Assembly (NCBI RefSeq): GCF_009690905.1
Contig: NZ_VOSW01000004.1
Location: 104,856 to 168,855, forward strand
Source of the DNA: Paraburkholderia madseniana
GTDB lineage: Bacteria > Pseudomonadota > Gammaproteobacteria > Burkholderiales > Burkholderiaceae
Length of the DNA stretch: 64,000 bases
Reading direction: 5' to 3'
Below are positions 36,778-45,033 of the stretch, piece after piece; position 1 is the first letter of the stretch, and the number at the start of each line of letters is the position of its first letter. The position numbers were made by a program, and so were the translations under genes. Below the pieces are notes generated by a model that saw only the letters and a program-made list of their open reading frames with translations, was not told where the DNA came from and did no database searches.

Positions 36778-37050
36778 CGGATGATTCCCTTAGCGTTCCG
36801 CAGCGGCACGTTGCATCGACCTCTCCCCTGGCTTGCACGCGCTCGCCTCGCCATGCCGCCGCCCGGTGCAAGGAGCGTAGCAGAACTGTACTGACCCGAG
36901 TCGGCCCGATGTGTGCACTCAGCGACCGATAGCCCAGCCTTAACCTGTTCTCCATCGAATGCGCATTGCCAGGCCGCCCCGCAGGGGCCTTCCGATGCGT
37001 AAAAACTGGTTCGAATCACGCGAGATAGGTACAAAGGGAGGTTGGGCACT

Positions 37051-38040
37051 ATGAATCTGCTAGAAGCCATGCGGATTTACGTCAGGGTGGTTGAGCGCGA
37101 GAGTATTTCCGGCGCGGCACGGGACCTCAATATCGGGCAGCCGGCCACAAGCGAACGCATCGAGCGGCTGGAGAAATACCTCGGCTGCCGGCTCCTGCTC
37201 CGTAGCGCACGCGCTTTCAACTGCACGCCCGAAGGCGTCACGTTCTACGAGCGTAGCAAAGCGATTCTGCTCGCCGTGGAGCAGGCGGTCGCTGAAGTGT
37301 CGAACGACCAGCAGGATCTCAAGGGAACGATTCGCATCGCGGCGCCTCATTGCTTTGGCGAGACGGTCGTGCCGCAAGCGTTGACCCTGGTGCGCGCAGC
37401 CTATCCGCAACTGGATCTGGAACTGGTCCTGAACGACAGGATCGTCGACCTCGTGACGGAGGGCGTCGATATTTCGTTTCGTCTTGGGCAACTTGGGGAA
37501 GGGGCATTCATTGCCCGTCAACTGGGGCAGGTTGGGCGTGTTCTCGTCGCCGCGCCAGGCTACCTGAGCCAGCACGGTCCGATCACCGAGCCGTCTGAAC
37601 TGGTAAAGCATCCGTTCATCCGGGTCCAAGGTATGTTCGGCACGGAACAGTTGCCGCTCAGGCACATGGCGACTGTTGTGGAGAGCGCGCCGATCCGTAC
37701 CGCAATCAAGACCAGTCATTGGCGGCCCATGTATGAAATGATCCTTTCGGGTGCAGGCATCGGAGTGCTGGAAGAGCCGGCATGCGTCGACGCGCTTGCA
37801 GAGGGCAGGCTCGTGCGCATACTGCCGGAATTCGAGGTGCTGCCCTTCGATCTGAATGTACTGATTCAGGCGCAACGTCCGGTGCCGCCACGGGTACGGA
37901 TGATGGTGACGATGTTGAGAAAGTGCACGTCGGAAATCCTGGAGAGGGTGCAGGTCGACTGCGGCGAAGTGACGAGTCGCTTTGAAGTACTTCCCGACGA
38001 TGATGTGTCTGCACTTCTAACACCATCGTTGCGGGCCTGA
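37051..38040 (+). CDS. LysR-type regulator, copy 1 (left of encapsulin cassette)
   Basis: A 329-residue LysR protein: MNLLEAMRIYVRVVERESIS, LNIGQPATSERIERLEKYLGC helix-turn-helix, and an inducer-binding domain typical of the CrgA-like group (DISFRLGQLGEGAFIARQLGQVGRVLVAAPGYL). It is almost identical to the LysR part of the gene at 40508 (four differences in the first 62 residues). GGGAGG lies nine bases before the ATG. It ends in its own tail (DDDVSALLTPSLRA) with a stop, unlike copy 2. It is convergent with the encapsulin gene. Confidence 0.88.
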   Translation: MNLLEAMRIYVRVVERESISGAARDLNIGQPATSERIERLEKYLGCRLLLRSARAFNCTPEGVTFYERSKAILLAVEQAVAEVSNDQQDLKGTIRIAAPHCFGETVVPQALTLVRAAYPQLDLELVLNDRIVDLVTEGVDISFRLGQLGEGAFIARQLGQVGRVLVAAPGYLSQHGPITEPSELVKHPFIRVQGMFGTEQLPLRHMATVVESAPIRTAIKTSHWRPMYEMILSGAGIGVLEEPACVDALAEGRLVRILPEFEVLPFDLNVLIQAQRPVPPRVRMMVTMLRKCTSEILERVQVDCGEVTSRFEVLPDDDVSALLTPSLRA

Positions 38041-38054
38041 ACACGCAACGATGG
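38023..38054. terminator. Perfect 11-bp hairpin over the LysR copy 1 stop codon
   Basis: CCATCGTTGCG-(10 bases)-CGCAACGATGG. The TGA stop of the LysR gene lies in the loop. No T-tract on either strand, but it stands between two convergent genes, so a transcription-end role is plausible. Confidence 0.4.
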
Positions 38055-38110
38055 CTGAGGCTGGGAGATCTGGCAACCCCCAGCAACCGATAGCAGGAAT
38101 CGGAAGGCGC

Positions 38111-38914
38111 TTACTCTGCCTGCGTCAACGACACCGACGCTTCGCTGGTCAGCATCAGGAATGTCAGCGTCTCGCACAGATAGAGGCGCACTACGGTGTC
38201 GGTATGGCTCACGTATCCGATCGACAGCTCTTCGCCAAGATGTAACTCGAAGTCGCCACCGCGCGTGGATAGCACGCTGCCGCCGGCAAGCGCGGGCGCC
38301 CAGATGATGTCGCCATTCACGATCCGCTTGATGTGCTCGATCACCGGATAGCCCTGATCGCGCGCCTCGCCGAGCGCTGTATATGCGTCGGCGCCGAGCA
38401 ATACGGAATAGGGTCCGTCGACGCCCGCAAGCCGCAGCTCTTCGAGCGCGTTGCTGATCGTGTTCGGATAATCGCTGATGTCGGCCGGCAGCGCGAGCGC
38501 CGGATTCGACGAGCCTTCGCGAAGGCCACCTATGCCCGCAGCCTTATATCCATCGAAAATCGCACGGTCTTCGGCATAGGCGAGCTGCTTGGCTGCTTCC
38601 TTCGCGGGCTGCCAGTCGGCATCTTTCGCGCCGCGCACGACGCTGTCGATCGCTTCGCGCTGCAGCTCGAACGGCACGGTCAACTGCACGAGGCTCTTTA
38701 CCTCAGCCAGTTTCGCCAAGACGCCCTGCTGCGGCGCGGCGATCGCGACCTGATGCCCCGTGCCGACGCCGGACAGTTCGGTTCCGCCGGGACCCTTGAC
38801 GTCGACCACACGACGGCCGGCGACGCTGCGCTTGAACGTGCGAGCCACTTCGTCTTCGAGCTGCGACCAGGCGGCACGGGAGATGGGGGCAAGCTCGCGA
38901 TGCAGATTATTCAT
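38111..38914 (-). CDS. Encapsulin shell protein (family 1)
   Basis: A 267-residue encapsulin (linocin M18/HK97 fold). Typical stretches are MNNLHRELAPISRAAWSQLEDEVARTFKRSVAGRRVVDV, FELQREAIDSVVRGAKD, NALEELRLAGVDGPYSVLLG and the E-loop/C-terminal YVSHTDTVVRLYLCETLTF. It self-assembles into a hollow protein nanocompartment (60 subunits in known family 1 members of this type) that packs cargo carrying a short C-terminal tag. The start ATG at 38914 overlaps the end of the peroxidase gene by eight bases (ATGAATAA), so translation of shell and cargo is coupled. The frame extends upstream to 38941 inside the peroxidase gene, without support. Confidence 0.94.
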   Translation of the reverse strand: MNNLHRELAPISRAAWSQLEDEVARTFKRSVAGRRVVDVKGPGGTELSGVGTGHQVAIAAPQQGVLAKLAEVKSLVQLTVPFELQREAIDSVVRGAKDADWQPAKEAAKQLAYAEDRAIFDGYKAAGIGGLREGSSNPALALPADISDYPNTISNALEELRLAGVDGPYSVLLGADAYTALGEARDQGYPVIEHIKRIVNGDIIWAPALAGGSVLSTRGGDFELHLGEELSIGYVSHTDTVVRLYLCETLTFLMLTSEASVSLTQAE

Positions 38915-39965
38915 GTTGAGAGATTCCCTTGAGAGAGCCAATATTCAGCGAGCCGTCGTGACGCGGCTCGGCGGATGAAGACGGTTCGGGTCGTTGCTCG
39001 ACTGCGCCGGCAGCCGCTTGCGGATCGCGATCTGCGAGCGCCTCGAGCAAGGTGGCCGACGGGATGAAGAAGAGGCTGCCCGTGACCGCGCGGCTGTAGT
39101 CGAGCAGCCGGTCGTAGTTGCCCGGCGGCCGCCCGACGAACATGTTCTCCATCATCTGCTCGATAGGCTCGGGCGAACGGGCATAGCCGATAAAGTAGGT
39201 GCCGAACTCTCCCATGCCGGGGCGGCCGAATGGCATGTTGTCGCGGAGGATTTTCACTTCCTCGCCGTTCTCGGTGATCGTGGTGAGCGAGCTGTGTGAA
39301 CACGACGGTTTGACCGCTTCGTCGAGTTCGATGTCGGCCAGTTTCGTGCGGCCGATAATGCGCTCCTGGGTCTCAACGGAAAGCGCGTTCCAGCCGGTCA
39401 TGTCGTGCAGGTACTTCTGCACGATGACATAACTGCCGGCCTCGAACTCCGGGTCCTCGTCACCGATGCGGGTGAAATCGACGGCCTCACGACCCGCCGG
39501 ATTCTCGGTGCCGTCGACGAAGCCCACCATGCTGCGCAGATCGAAGTTGCGAAAACCGTGTACTTCGTCAATGACTGAGACCGCCGCGCCGAGCCGTCCT
39601 GTCAGTTGCGTGGCGAGCTCGAAGCAGAGATCCATCTGATCTGCGCGGATGTGCAGCAGGATATCCCCCGGCGTACTCACGGCGCGACGTTCGCCTGCGC
39701 CGAATTCGCGGAACCGATGCAGGCACGCTGGGCGCGGGGCGCCGAACAACGTGTCCCACACGTCGGAGCCAAAGCCGACAACGCACGACAGGTTGCCGGA
39801 GGGGACGCGCTTGCCGACCGAGCGTACCAGGGCGGCAACGTCCCCGCACCACGCGCGCACCTGTTCAGCGGGCTCCTGGCCTGGCGCGAGGGTCGCGACG
39901 ATGAAGATCGCGCTACGTGTGATGTCATTACAGACGGCTTGCGATTCTGGGGTGTCTTTGGGCAT
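38907..39965 (-). CDS. Dye-decolorising peroxidase (DyP), encapsulin cargo
   Basis: A 352-residue DyP-type haem peroxidase with the catalytic motif GFVDGTENP (148-156, Asp151). The last 16 residues contain DGSLNIGSLKG (from 337), the consensus encapsulin-targeting peptide, after a flexible Pro/Ser linker (QRPEPSSSAEPRH). The protein is therefore expected to be packed inside the nanocompartment encoded next. DyPs use H2O2 to oxidise bulky substrates; the physiological substrate is unknown. The ATG at 39965 lacks a clear ribosome binding site. Confidence 0.95.
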   Translation of the reverse strand: MPKDTPESQAVCNDITRSAIFIVATLAPGQEPAEQVRAWCGDVAALVRSVGKRVPSGNLSCVVGFGSDVWDTLFGAPRPACLHRFREFGAGERRAVSTPGDILLHIRADQMDLCFELATQLTGRLGAAVSVIDEVHGFRNFDLRSMVGFVDGTENPAGREAVDFTRIGDEDPEFEAGSYVIVQKYLHDMTGWNALSVETQERIIGRTKLADIELDEAVKPSCSHSSLTTITENGEEVKILRDNMPFGRPGMGEFGTYFIGYARSPEPIEQMMENMFVGRPPGNYDRLLDYSRAVTGSLFFIPSATLLEALADRDPQAAAGAVEQRPEPSSSAEPRHDGSLNIGSLKGISQHE

Positions 39966-40507
39966 CGGATTGAATATTGATGAACCGTTATTGATTCCGG
40001 GAATGGAGCGAATGTCTTTCCGCCTTTGTGATCATCTGTCTAAGGCGCGCGCAAATTTTTCGTGCGGATGATTGAAGCATGTGTGCTGTTACAGCCGCTG
40101 CAAGCACACGTGAAGAGTTGCTTCGTCATCAGGAGGTGCGCAGATATACGTGACATTGTCGATGTTCAACTATGCGTCCAGAGATGTTATACCGCCCAGG
40201 CACATTATGGAAACAGTGCAAAGGATCTGGGTGAGTCCGAATGCGGCATCCCGAGGCCAGACGGGCGACCCGATTGCGTTTTGCATGCTCGCCGGCCGGC
40301 AACGTATCAAGCGGCGTCAGGTGAGATCATGTGCCGATAATGTTCGACATTGTTTTGTCGCAAATCTCTGCTTCTCATTCGATACTTCATATCGGACCTG
40401 ACGGTCTTCTATTCTCCTGTCATATCGTTACCATCCGTTCAGGCCTGTCTTTCGCAGCAAGAAAGGCGGCGCCAAATAATTCGCATTGCGAATGGAGGTG
40501 GCGTGCG
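39966..40507. other. Intergenic region between DyP and the LysR fusion gene
   Basis: About 540 bases, AT-richer than surroundings, holding divergent promoters for the peroxidase-encapsulin operon (left) and the LysR fusion (right). Short open frames here have no family resemblance. A palindrome just before the LysR gene is listed separately. Confidence 0.5.
40479..40493. promoter_or_regulatory. LysR-type palindromic operator upstream of LysR copy 2
   Basis: ATTCGCA-T-TGCGAAT, a perfect 15-base dyad that contains T-N11-A. It lies directly before the GGAGG ribosome binding site of the LysR fusion gene, a position suited to autorepression. Confidence 0.55.
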
Positions 40508-41977
40508 GTGAATCTGTTCGAAGCCATGCGCATCTACGTCAGGGTGGTTGAGCGTGGGAGTATCTCCGGCGCGGCTCGGGACCTCAATATCGGGCAGCCG
40601 GCCGCAAGCGAACGCATCGAGCGGCTGGAGAAGTACCTTGGCTGCCGGCTCCTGCTCCGTAGTGCACGCGCTTTCAATCGCACGCCCGAAGGCGTCACCT
40701 TCTACGACTGTAGCAAGAGGATTCTGCACGCCGTGGAACAGGCGGTCGCTGAAGTGTCGAGCGACGAGCAGGGTCTCAAGGGAACGATTCGCATCGCGGC
40801 GCCCCACTGCTTTGGCGAGACGATCGTGCCAGAAGCGTTGACGCTGGTGCGGGCAAGCTATCCACAGCTGGATCTGGAACTGGTCCTGAACGACCGGATC
40901 GTCGACCTCGTGACGGAGGGCGTCGATATTTCGTTTCGTCTTGGGCAACTTGGAGAAGGGGCATTCATTGCCCGTCGATTGGGTCAGGTTGGGCGCGTTC
41001 TTGTTGCGGCGCCAGGCTATCTCAGCCAGCACGGTCCGATCACCGAGCCGTCTGAGCTGGTCAAGCACCCGTTCATTCGGGTCCAGGGCATGTTCGGCAC
41101 CGACCAGTTGCCGCTCAGGCACGTGGCGACCGTTGTGGAGAGCGCGTCGATTCGTACCGCAATCAAGACCAGTCATTGGCGGCCCATGTATGAAATGATC
41201 CTTTCGGGTGCCGGCATCGGAGTGCTGGAAGAGCCGGCGTGCGTCGATGCGCTCGCAGCGGGCAAGCTGGTCCGAATCCTGCCGGCTTTCGACGTGCCGC
41301 CATTCGAACTGAATCTCCTGAGTCAGACACAACGCCAGATACCCATGCGGGTACAACTGATTGTGACGATGCTAAACCATTGCACGCCGGAAATCCTCGG
41401 TAGAGCGCGCGCTGAGGTCAAGGCCCAGTCCGACCGATACCATGAATCGGAAACAAACAAATGGCACGCGATGCGAAAGTCACTATCTTTGATAGACAAC
41501 GTTGGCGAGTCAAGGAGCTATCAAATGGCACAACAGTTGATCGTCGCGGTTTTCGACAGTGTGGACGTCGCCGAAAGAGCCGGTCGGGATTTCAGGAATT
41601 TTGAGGAAAAAGACCTTGGTTTCAAAATCGAGAGCGGCGTGCTGGTTCAAAAGGACGCCACGGGTAAGCTGATCCTGCTCGACAAGCAAACCCGGCCGTT
41701 TTGGGGCACAGTGATCGGTGCGCTGACGGGCGGTTTGATCGGGATGCTTGGCGGACCGGCAGGGGCGCTACTTGGCTTCACGATAGGGGCAAGCGGTGGA
41801 CTGGCCGAGCACGCGATCAAGGACACGTTCGACGACGATCTGGTCGCATCGATATCCGGCAAACTGACCCCTGGCCACGTGGCATTCATCCTCGAGGCGC
41901 AGGAGGCGTCACCGTTTGAAGTCGACAATATCGTGCTCGGTTATGGCGGGAGCGTTTTGCGCAAACCACTTGCCTGA
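40508..41977 (+). CDS. LysR regulator (copy 2) fused in frame to a DUF1269-type protein
   Basis: A 489-residue open frame starting at GTG 40508 after GGAGG. Residues 1 to about 300 are a near-duplicate of the LysR gene at 37051. Instead of stopping, the frame runs through about 40 unrelated residues into MAQQLIVAVFDSVDVAERAG, a DUF1269-type domain with a long glycine-zipper hydrophobic segment (VIGALTGGLIGMLGGPAGALLGF). That domain has its own AAGGAG and ATG at 41525, so it may be made separately, as a fusion, or both. The stop of copy 1 has no counterpart here. Confidence 0.85.
   Translation: MNLFEAMRIYVRVVERGSISGAARDLNIGQPAASERIERLEKYLGCRLLLRSARAFNRTPEGVTFYDCSKRILHAVEQAVAEVSSDEQGLKGTIRIAAPHCFGETIVPEALTLVRASYPQLDLELVLNDRIVDLVTEGVDISFRLGQLGEGAFIARRLGQVGRVLVAAPGYLSQHGPITEPSELVKHPFIRVQGMFGTDQLPLRHVATVVESASIRTAIKTSHWRPMYEMILSGAGIGVLEEPACVDALAAGKLVRILPAFDVPPFELNLLSQTQRQIPMRVQLIVTMLNHCTPEILGRARAEVKAQSDRYHESETNKWHAMRKSLSLIDNVGESRSYQMAQQLIVAVFDSVDVAERAGRDFRNFEEKDLGFKIESGVLVQKDATGKLILLDKQTRPFWGTVIGALTGGLIGMLGGPAGALLGFTIGASGGLAEHAIKDTFDDDLVASISGKLTPGHVAFILEAQEASPFEVDNIVLGYGGSVLRKPLA
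41525..41977 (+). CDS. DUF1269-type protein, internal start within the LysR fusion
   Basis: A 150-residue product from the internal ATG at 41525, preceded by AAGGAG eight bases upstream. The sequence has a soluble N-terminal half (QLIVAVFDSVDVAERAGRDF), a central hydrophobic glycine-rich hairpin (residues about 63-92) and a soluble tail, as in stand-alone DUF1269 proteins of about this length. It is in the same frame as the LysR gene with no stop between. It is most likely a normal gene whose upstream neighbour lost its stop codon; function unknown, membrane-associated by sequence. Confidence 0.65.
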   Translation: MAQQLIVAVFDSVDVAERAGRDFRNFEEKDLGFKIESGVLVQKDATGKLILLDKQTRPFWGTVIGALTGGLIGMLGGPAGALLGFTIGASGGLAEHAIKDTFDDDLVASISGKLTPGHVAFILEAQEASPFEVDNIVLGYGGSVLRKPLA

Positions 41978-42006
41978 CCGGGTGCATTCTTCAGGAGTAA
42001 CCGGAC

Positions 42007-42447
42007 ATGGCCGTATCTACCGACGAAGCTATCACCCGTGAAGCGATTGAAGGGCTCTATCGCGCCTTCGAGCAGAAAAGCGTCGCGTTGTTACGAAAGG
42101 TCGTTACCCCTGATTGGGAATATATTCCCGAGCCCGTCGGGGTGGCGCCGGGACCTGACCAGATGGTTCAAATATTCGCGAACATCGCCACAGCACTGCC
42201 GGATATGAAAATCACCATTCTCGACGTGTTGATTCATGGGGACCGGGTGGGCGTTCGCGCAGAGATCACGGGCACGCAAACCGGGACACTACTGGGCATT
42301 GCGGCCAGTTCCAAACACATCAGTTTCGCAATTCACTCTTTCCATCAGATGCGCGGAAATTTGATTGCGAAGACGTGGCATCTCGAAGACTGGCTATCGG
42401 TGTTCCGGCAACTTGGACAGTTACCACCAACGCTTGAGCAATCTTGA
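42007..42447 (+). CDS. SnoaL-like / ester cyclase family protein
   Basis: A 146-residue alpha+beta barrel protein of the SnoaL-like polyketide-cyclase group: TREAIEGLYRAFEQKSVALLRKVVTPDWEYIPEP, VGVAPGPDQMVQIFANIATALPDMKITI and a C-terminal KTWHLEDWLSVFRQLGQLP. Such proteins are usually small enzymes or ligand-binding proteins; no substrate can be assigned. AGGAG lies nine bases before the ATG. It follows the DUF1269 coding end by 29 bases and is probably co-transcribed. Confidence 0.75.
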   Translation: MAVSTDEAITREAIEGLYRAFEQKSVALLRKVVTPDWEYIPEPVGVAPGPDQMVQIFANIATALPDMKITILDVLIHGDRVGVRAEITGTQTGTLLGIAASSKHISFAIHSFHQMRGNLIAKTWHLEDWLSVFRQLGQLPPTLEQS

Positions 42448-42491
42448 GTTGCGCGAGGACGGACGCATAAGCGCCGGGGAAGGTGCCGATG

Positions 42492-42635
42492 CTAGTGATG
42501 CATGGCGGCAGCGACTAGAAGATGAAACGGGAGCACGAGTAGTGCCGTTCCGCCGACGCCAAGCAGCCACAATGCAACGAACCACAGCAGGCCGTGGCGA
42601 GGCGTCTTACGGGTATCACGGCTTACCTGTGACAT
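42492..42635 (-). CDS. Very small single-pass membrane protein
   Basis: A 47-residue protein starting at ATG 42635, with CAGGAG seven bases upstream: MSQVSRDTRKTPRHG followed by a hydrophobic helix (LLWFVALWLLGVGGTALLVL) and a short tail. The basic N-terminus and WFVALW helix are reminiscent of DUF2474-type small proteins that accompany CioAB oxidases, but here the oxidase is 10 kb away and the resemblance is by eye. An upstream in-frame start (42677) is less supported. Confidence 0.5.
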   Translation of the reverse strand: MSQVSRDTRKTPRHGLLWFVALWLLGVGGTALLVLPFHLLVAAAMHH

Positions 42636-42717
42636 GGCATGGCTCCTGTCAGCTAGTGCTCTATTTGCCTGATTCATTCTAGGCGAATGGACTGCCCGAA
42701 TCCATCTAAAAGCAAAC

Positions 42718-42760
42718 GAGCGAGGCGCGCCGAAGGATTGACCTTCGCCGCGCCTCGCTC
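42718..42760 (-). terminator. Strong terminator hairpin downstream of the porin gene
   Basis: GAGCGAGGCGCG and CGCGCCTCGCTC form a perfect 12-bp stem, with GAAGG/CCTTC pairing inside. On the leftward strand it is followed by a T-rich stretch. Terminates the porin transcript, which stops at 42809. Confidence 0.8.
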
Positions 42761-42808
42761 TGCTTTGGATGCCTGCACGCCAGGATGCGTTATCCGCATC
42801 CTGATGCG

Positions 42809-43885
42809 TCAGAACCGGTGCTGAATCCCCGCCGTGACACCCGCTTGCGTATCCGCCGCGCCAGTCAGATCACGCGACAGGCTGACCGCGTTGTCATGCT
42901 TGGCCATCGCATAACCGCCCGCCATATACAGCACTGTCCGCTTCGACAATGCGTACTGCGCCCGCAGAGAGAACAGTGTCGGATCGGCGTCGCTCGCGTC
43001 CTTGATGTCCTGATGGTAGACCGCGGCAAACAGCGAGAAGAACGGCGTCACATCGTATTGACCGCCGACCCAGTACATATCGCTGCGTAAGGTCGGCGCG
43101 GCGGTGTGGAAGGTGCGCCGATAGTTGCGATAGCCGGCCATCGCCTTCACCGTGCCGAAGTCGTAGCTCAAGCCGGCGTGGATGCCTTGAATGTAGTTGG
43201 TGGTATCCGCGGGCGTCACGCTGTCGTTCGCGCCGTTCTGCCGGTCGAAGGTGGCGACGACGGCAAACGGACCGCTCTCATAGCCGAGACCGAAGTCGTA
43301 CTTGGAACTCGACTTCATGCTGCCCGGCACGTTGCCGAAGCCGTACATGGCGCCGAACTTGAACCCGGCGTACGTGCCGTCATAGCGCACGGCGTTGGCC
43401 GAACGCGAGAACAAACCGTCCTTACGACCACCGGTAGCGGTGGATGACGTCGCCCATGAGTAGTTCGGCGCGTAACCCATCGGGTCGAACTGCAGCATGT
43501 AGTCGTAGGTGGTCGTGAAATTGCGGCCGAGCGTGATTTGCCCGAAGCGATTTTTCAGGCCGATCGTGGCGCGGCGGTCGAAGATTGCGCCGGGGCCGTC
43601 GTCGAACTGGCCGTTCGCGACGTTGATGCCGCTCTCCAACTGGAAGACCGCTTTCAGTCCACCGCCAAGATCTTCGACACCACGCAGACCCCAGCGCGAG
43701 GTGTTCTTGCCGCCCGAGACGAGGCGCGCGGCGCCGCCGTCCTTGCTCGCGTGATTCACGTATTCGACGCCCGCATCGACGATCCCGTACAAGGTCACGC
43801 TCGATTGCGCATGGGCCGTTGCTGCCCATCCGGCGAGGCCGGCGCACGTCACGCCGAGGGTTGCCTTTGTCATGCTCCACTTCAT
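42809..43885 (-). CDS. Gram-negative porin (Burkholderia OmpC/Opc type)
   Basis: A 358-residue outer-membrane porin. Signal peptide ends at ATAHA before QSSVTLYGIVDAGVEYV, which is the hallmark start of betaproteobacterial porins; LRGVEDLGGGLKAVFQLESG and GRNFTTTYDYMLQFDPMG (loop 3 region) follow, and the C-terminal residue is Phe (GIQHRF), needed for assembly. It forms trimeric 16-strand channels. CAGGAG is upstream of the ATG at 43885. It lies 80 bases downstream of the ABC ATPase gene on the same strand and may carry the substrate of that importer across the outer membrane. Confidence 0.93.
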   Translation of the reverse strand: MKWSMTKATLGVTCAGLAGWAATAHAQSSVTLYGIVDAGVEYVNHASKDGGAARLVSGGKNTSRWGLRGVEDLGGGLKAVFQLESGINVANGQFDDGPGAIFDRRATIGLKNRFGQITLGRNFTTTYDYMLQFDPMGYAPNYSWATSSTATGGRKDGLFSRSANAVRYDGTYAGFKFGAMYGFGNVPGSMKSSSKYDFGLGYESGPFAVVATFDRQNGANDSVTPADTTNYIQGIHAGLSYDFGTVKAMAGYRNYRRTFHTAAPTLRSDMYWVGGQYDVTPFFSLFAAVYHQDIKDASDADPTLFSLRAQYALSKRTVLYMAGGYAMAKHDNAVSLSRDLTGAADTQAGVTAGIQHRF

Positions 43886-43965
43886 CAACAGTCTCCTGTG
43901 CTTGGTTTATTCACTTCGGTTGGGGATACGGTGCGGCTGGGTCCATCAGCACGTTTGAACTCGCT

Positions 43966-45033
43966 TCAGCTCGCCTGTGCGAACGCCCAGCAGTCGTTGG
44001 CGGGGAATTCGATCCAGTGACGGCCGGCTGCGCGCGGCACATGGCCGAAGGCGCGCAGGCGCAGATCGCCGCAATGGAACAGGTATTCCCAGCGGTCGCC
44101 GAGATACATCGACGTGATGAGTTCCGCTTCGAGGCGGTTTGCACCTGGGCCATCGGCAACCTGCACGCGTTCGAGGCGAATCACGGCCTGCGCGTTTTGC
44201 CCGGTGGTGAGCGCTTCGCGCGCCTGGGCTTGCAATTGCCAGCCGTCGCCGGTCAGCGTCACGCGTTCGCCGTCGACCGCGGCAACGCGCGCGTCGATGC
44301 GGTTATTGCTGCCCATGAATTCGGCGGTATAGAGCGAGCGGGGCGCGCCATAGAGTTCGGCGGGCGTGCCTTCCTGTTCGATGCGGCCGTTGCGCAATAG
44401 CAGGATGCGGTCCGACATTGCCATCGCTTCGGTCTGGTCGTGCGTGACGCACAATGCGGACAGGCCGAGCGATACGATCAGCTCGCGCAGCCAGGCGCGC
44501 GCTTCTTCGCGCAGCTTGGCGTCGAGATTCGACAGCGGTTCGTCGAGCAGAATGACGGGTGGGTTGTAGACCAGCGCCCGCGCAATCGCCACACGCTGTT
44601 GCTGGCCGCCGGAAAGCTGGTACGGATAACGCGCGGCGAGGTGGCCGAGGCCGAGTTGATCGAGTGCAGCCTGCACGCGTTTTTTTTGCTCAGCGCTCGA
44701 TACGCGCCGCAACTTCAATCCATAGCCGACGTTGTCCGCCACCGTGCGATGCGGCCACAGCGCGTACGACTGAAACACCAGCCCAAGTGAGCGTTGTTCG
44801 ACCGGCAGATCGACTTTGGAAGCACCGTCGAAAAACACCTTGCCGTCCAGTTCGATACGGCCCGAGGAGGGCTGCTCCAGCCCCGCGACCGCGCGCAGCA
44901 GGGTGGTCTTGCCGCTGCCCGATGCGCCCAGTAGGCACACCACTTCGCCGGGGTTAAGTTCGAACGACACGCCTTTCAGGATCGGGTTGTCGCCATAGCT
45001 GAGAAACAGGTTGTCGACCGAGAGCTTATCCAT
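43966..45033 (-). CDS. ABC importer ATPase (FbpC/PotA type)
   Basis: A 355-residue ATPase: Walker A GASGSGKTT, Q-loop VFQSYALWPHRTV, signature LSGGQQQRV, Walker B VILLDEPLSNLDAK, switch His in CVTHDQ, then a TOBE-like regulatory domain from about residue 240. This architecture belongs to ferric-ion, spermidine and phosphonate importers. The ATG at 45033 overlaps the permease end by eight bases, so the genes are coupled. Confidence 0.9.
   Translation of the reverse strand: MDKLSVDNLFLSYGDNPILKGVSFELNPGEVVCLLGASGSGKTTLLRAVAGLEQPSSGRIELDGKVFFDGASKVDLPVEQRSLGLVFQSYALWPHRTVADNVGYGLKLRRVSSAEQKKRVQAALDQLGLGHLAARYPYQLSGGQQQRVAIARALVYNPPVILLDEPLSNLDAKLREEARAWLRELIVSLGLSALCVTHDQTEAMAMSDRILLLRNGRIEQEGTPAELYGAPRSLYTAEFMGSNNRIDARVAAVDGERVTLTGDGWQLQAQAREALTTGQNAQAVIRLERVQVADGPGANRLEAELITSMYLGDRWEYLFHCGDLRLRAFGHVPRAAGRHWIEFPANDCWAFAQAS

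Noticed and set aside
37051..41977. LysR pair considered as a composite transposon or insertion sequence
   Set aside because: No transposase, no terminal inverted repeats or target duplications are visible; duplication by recombination is enough.
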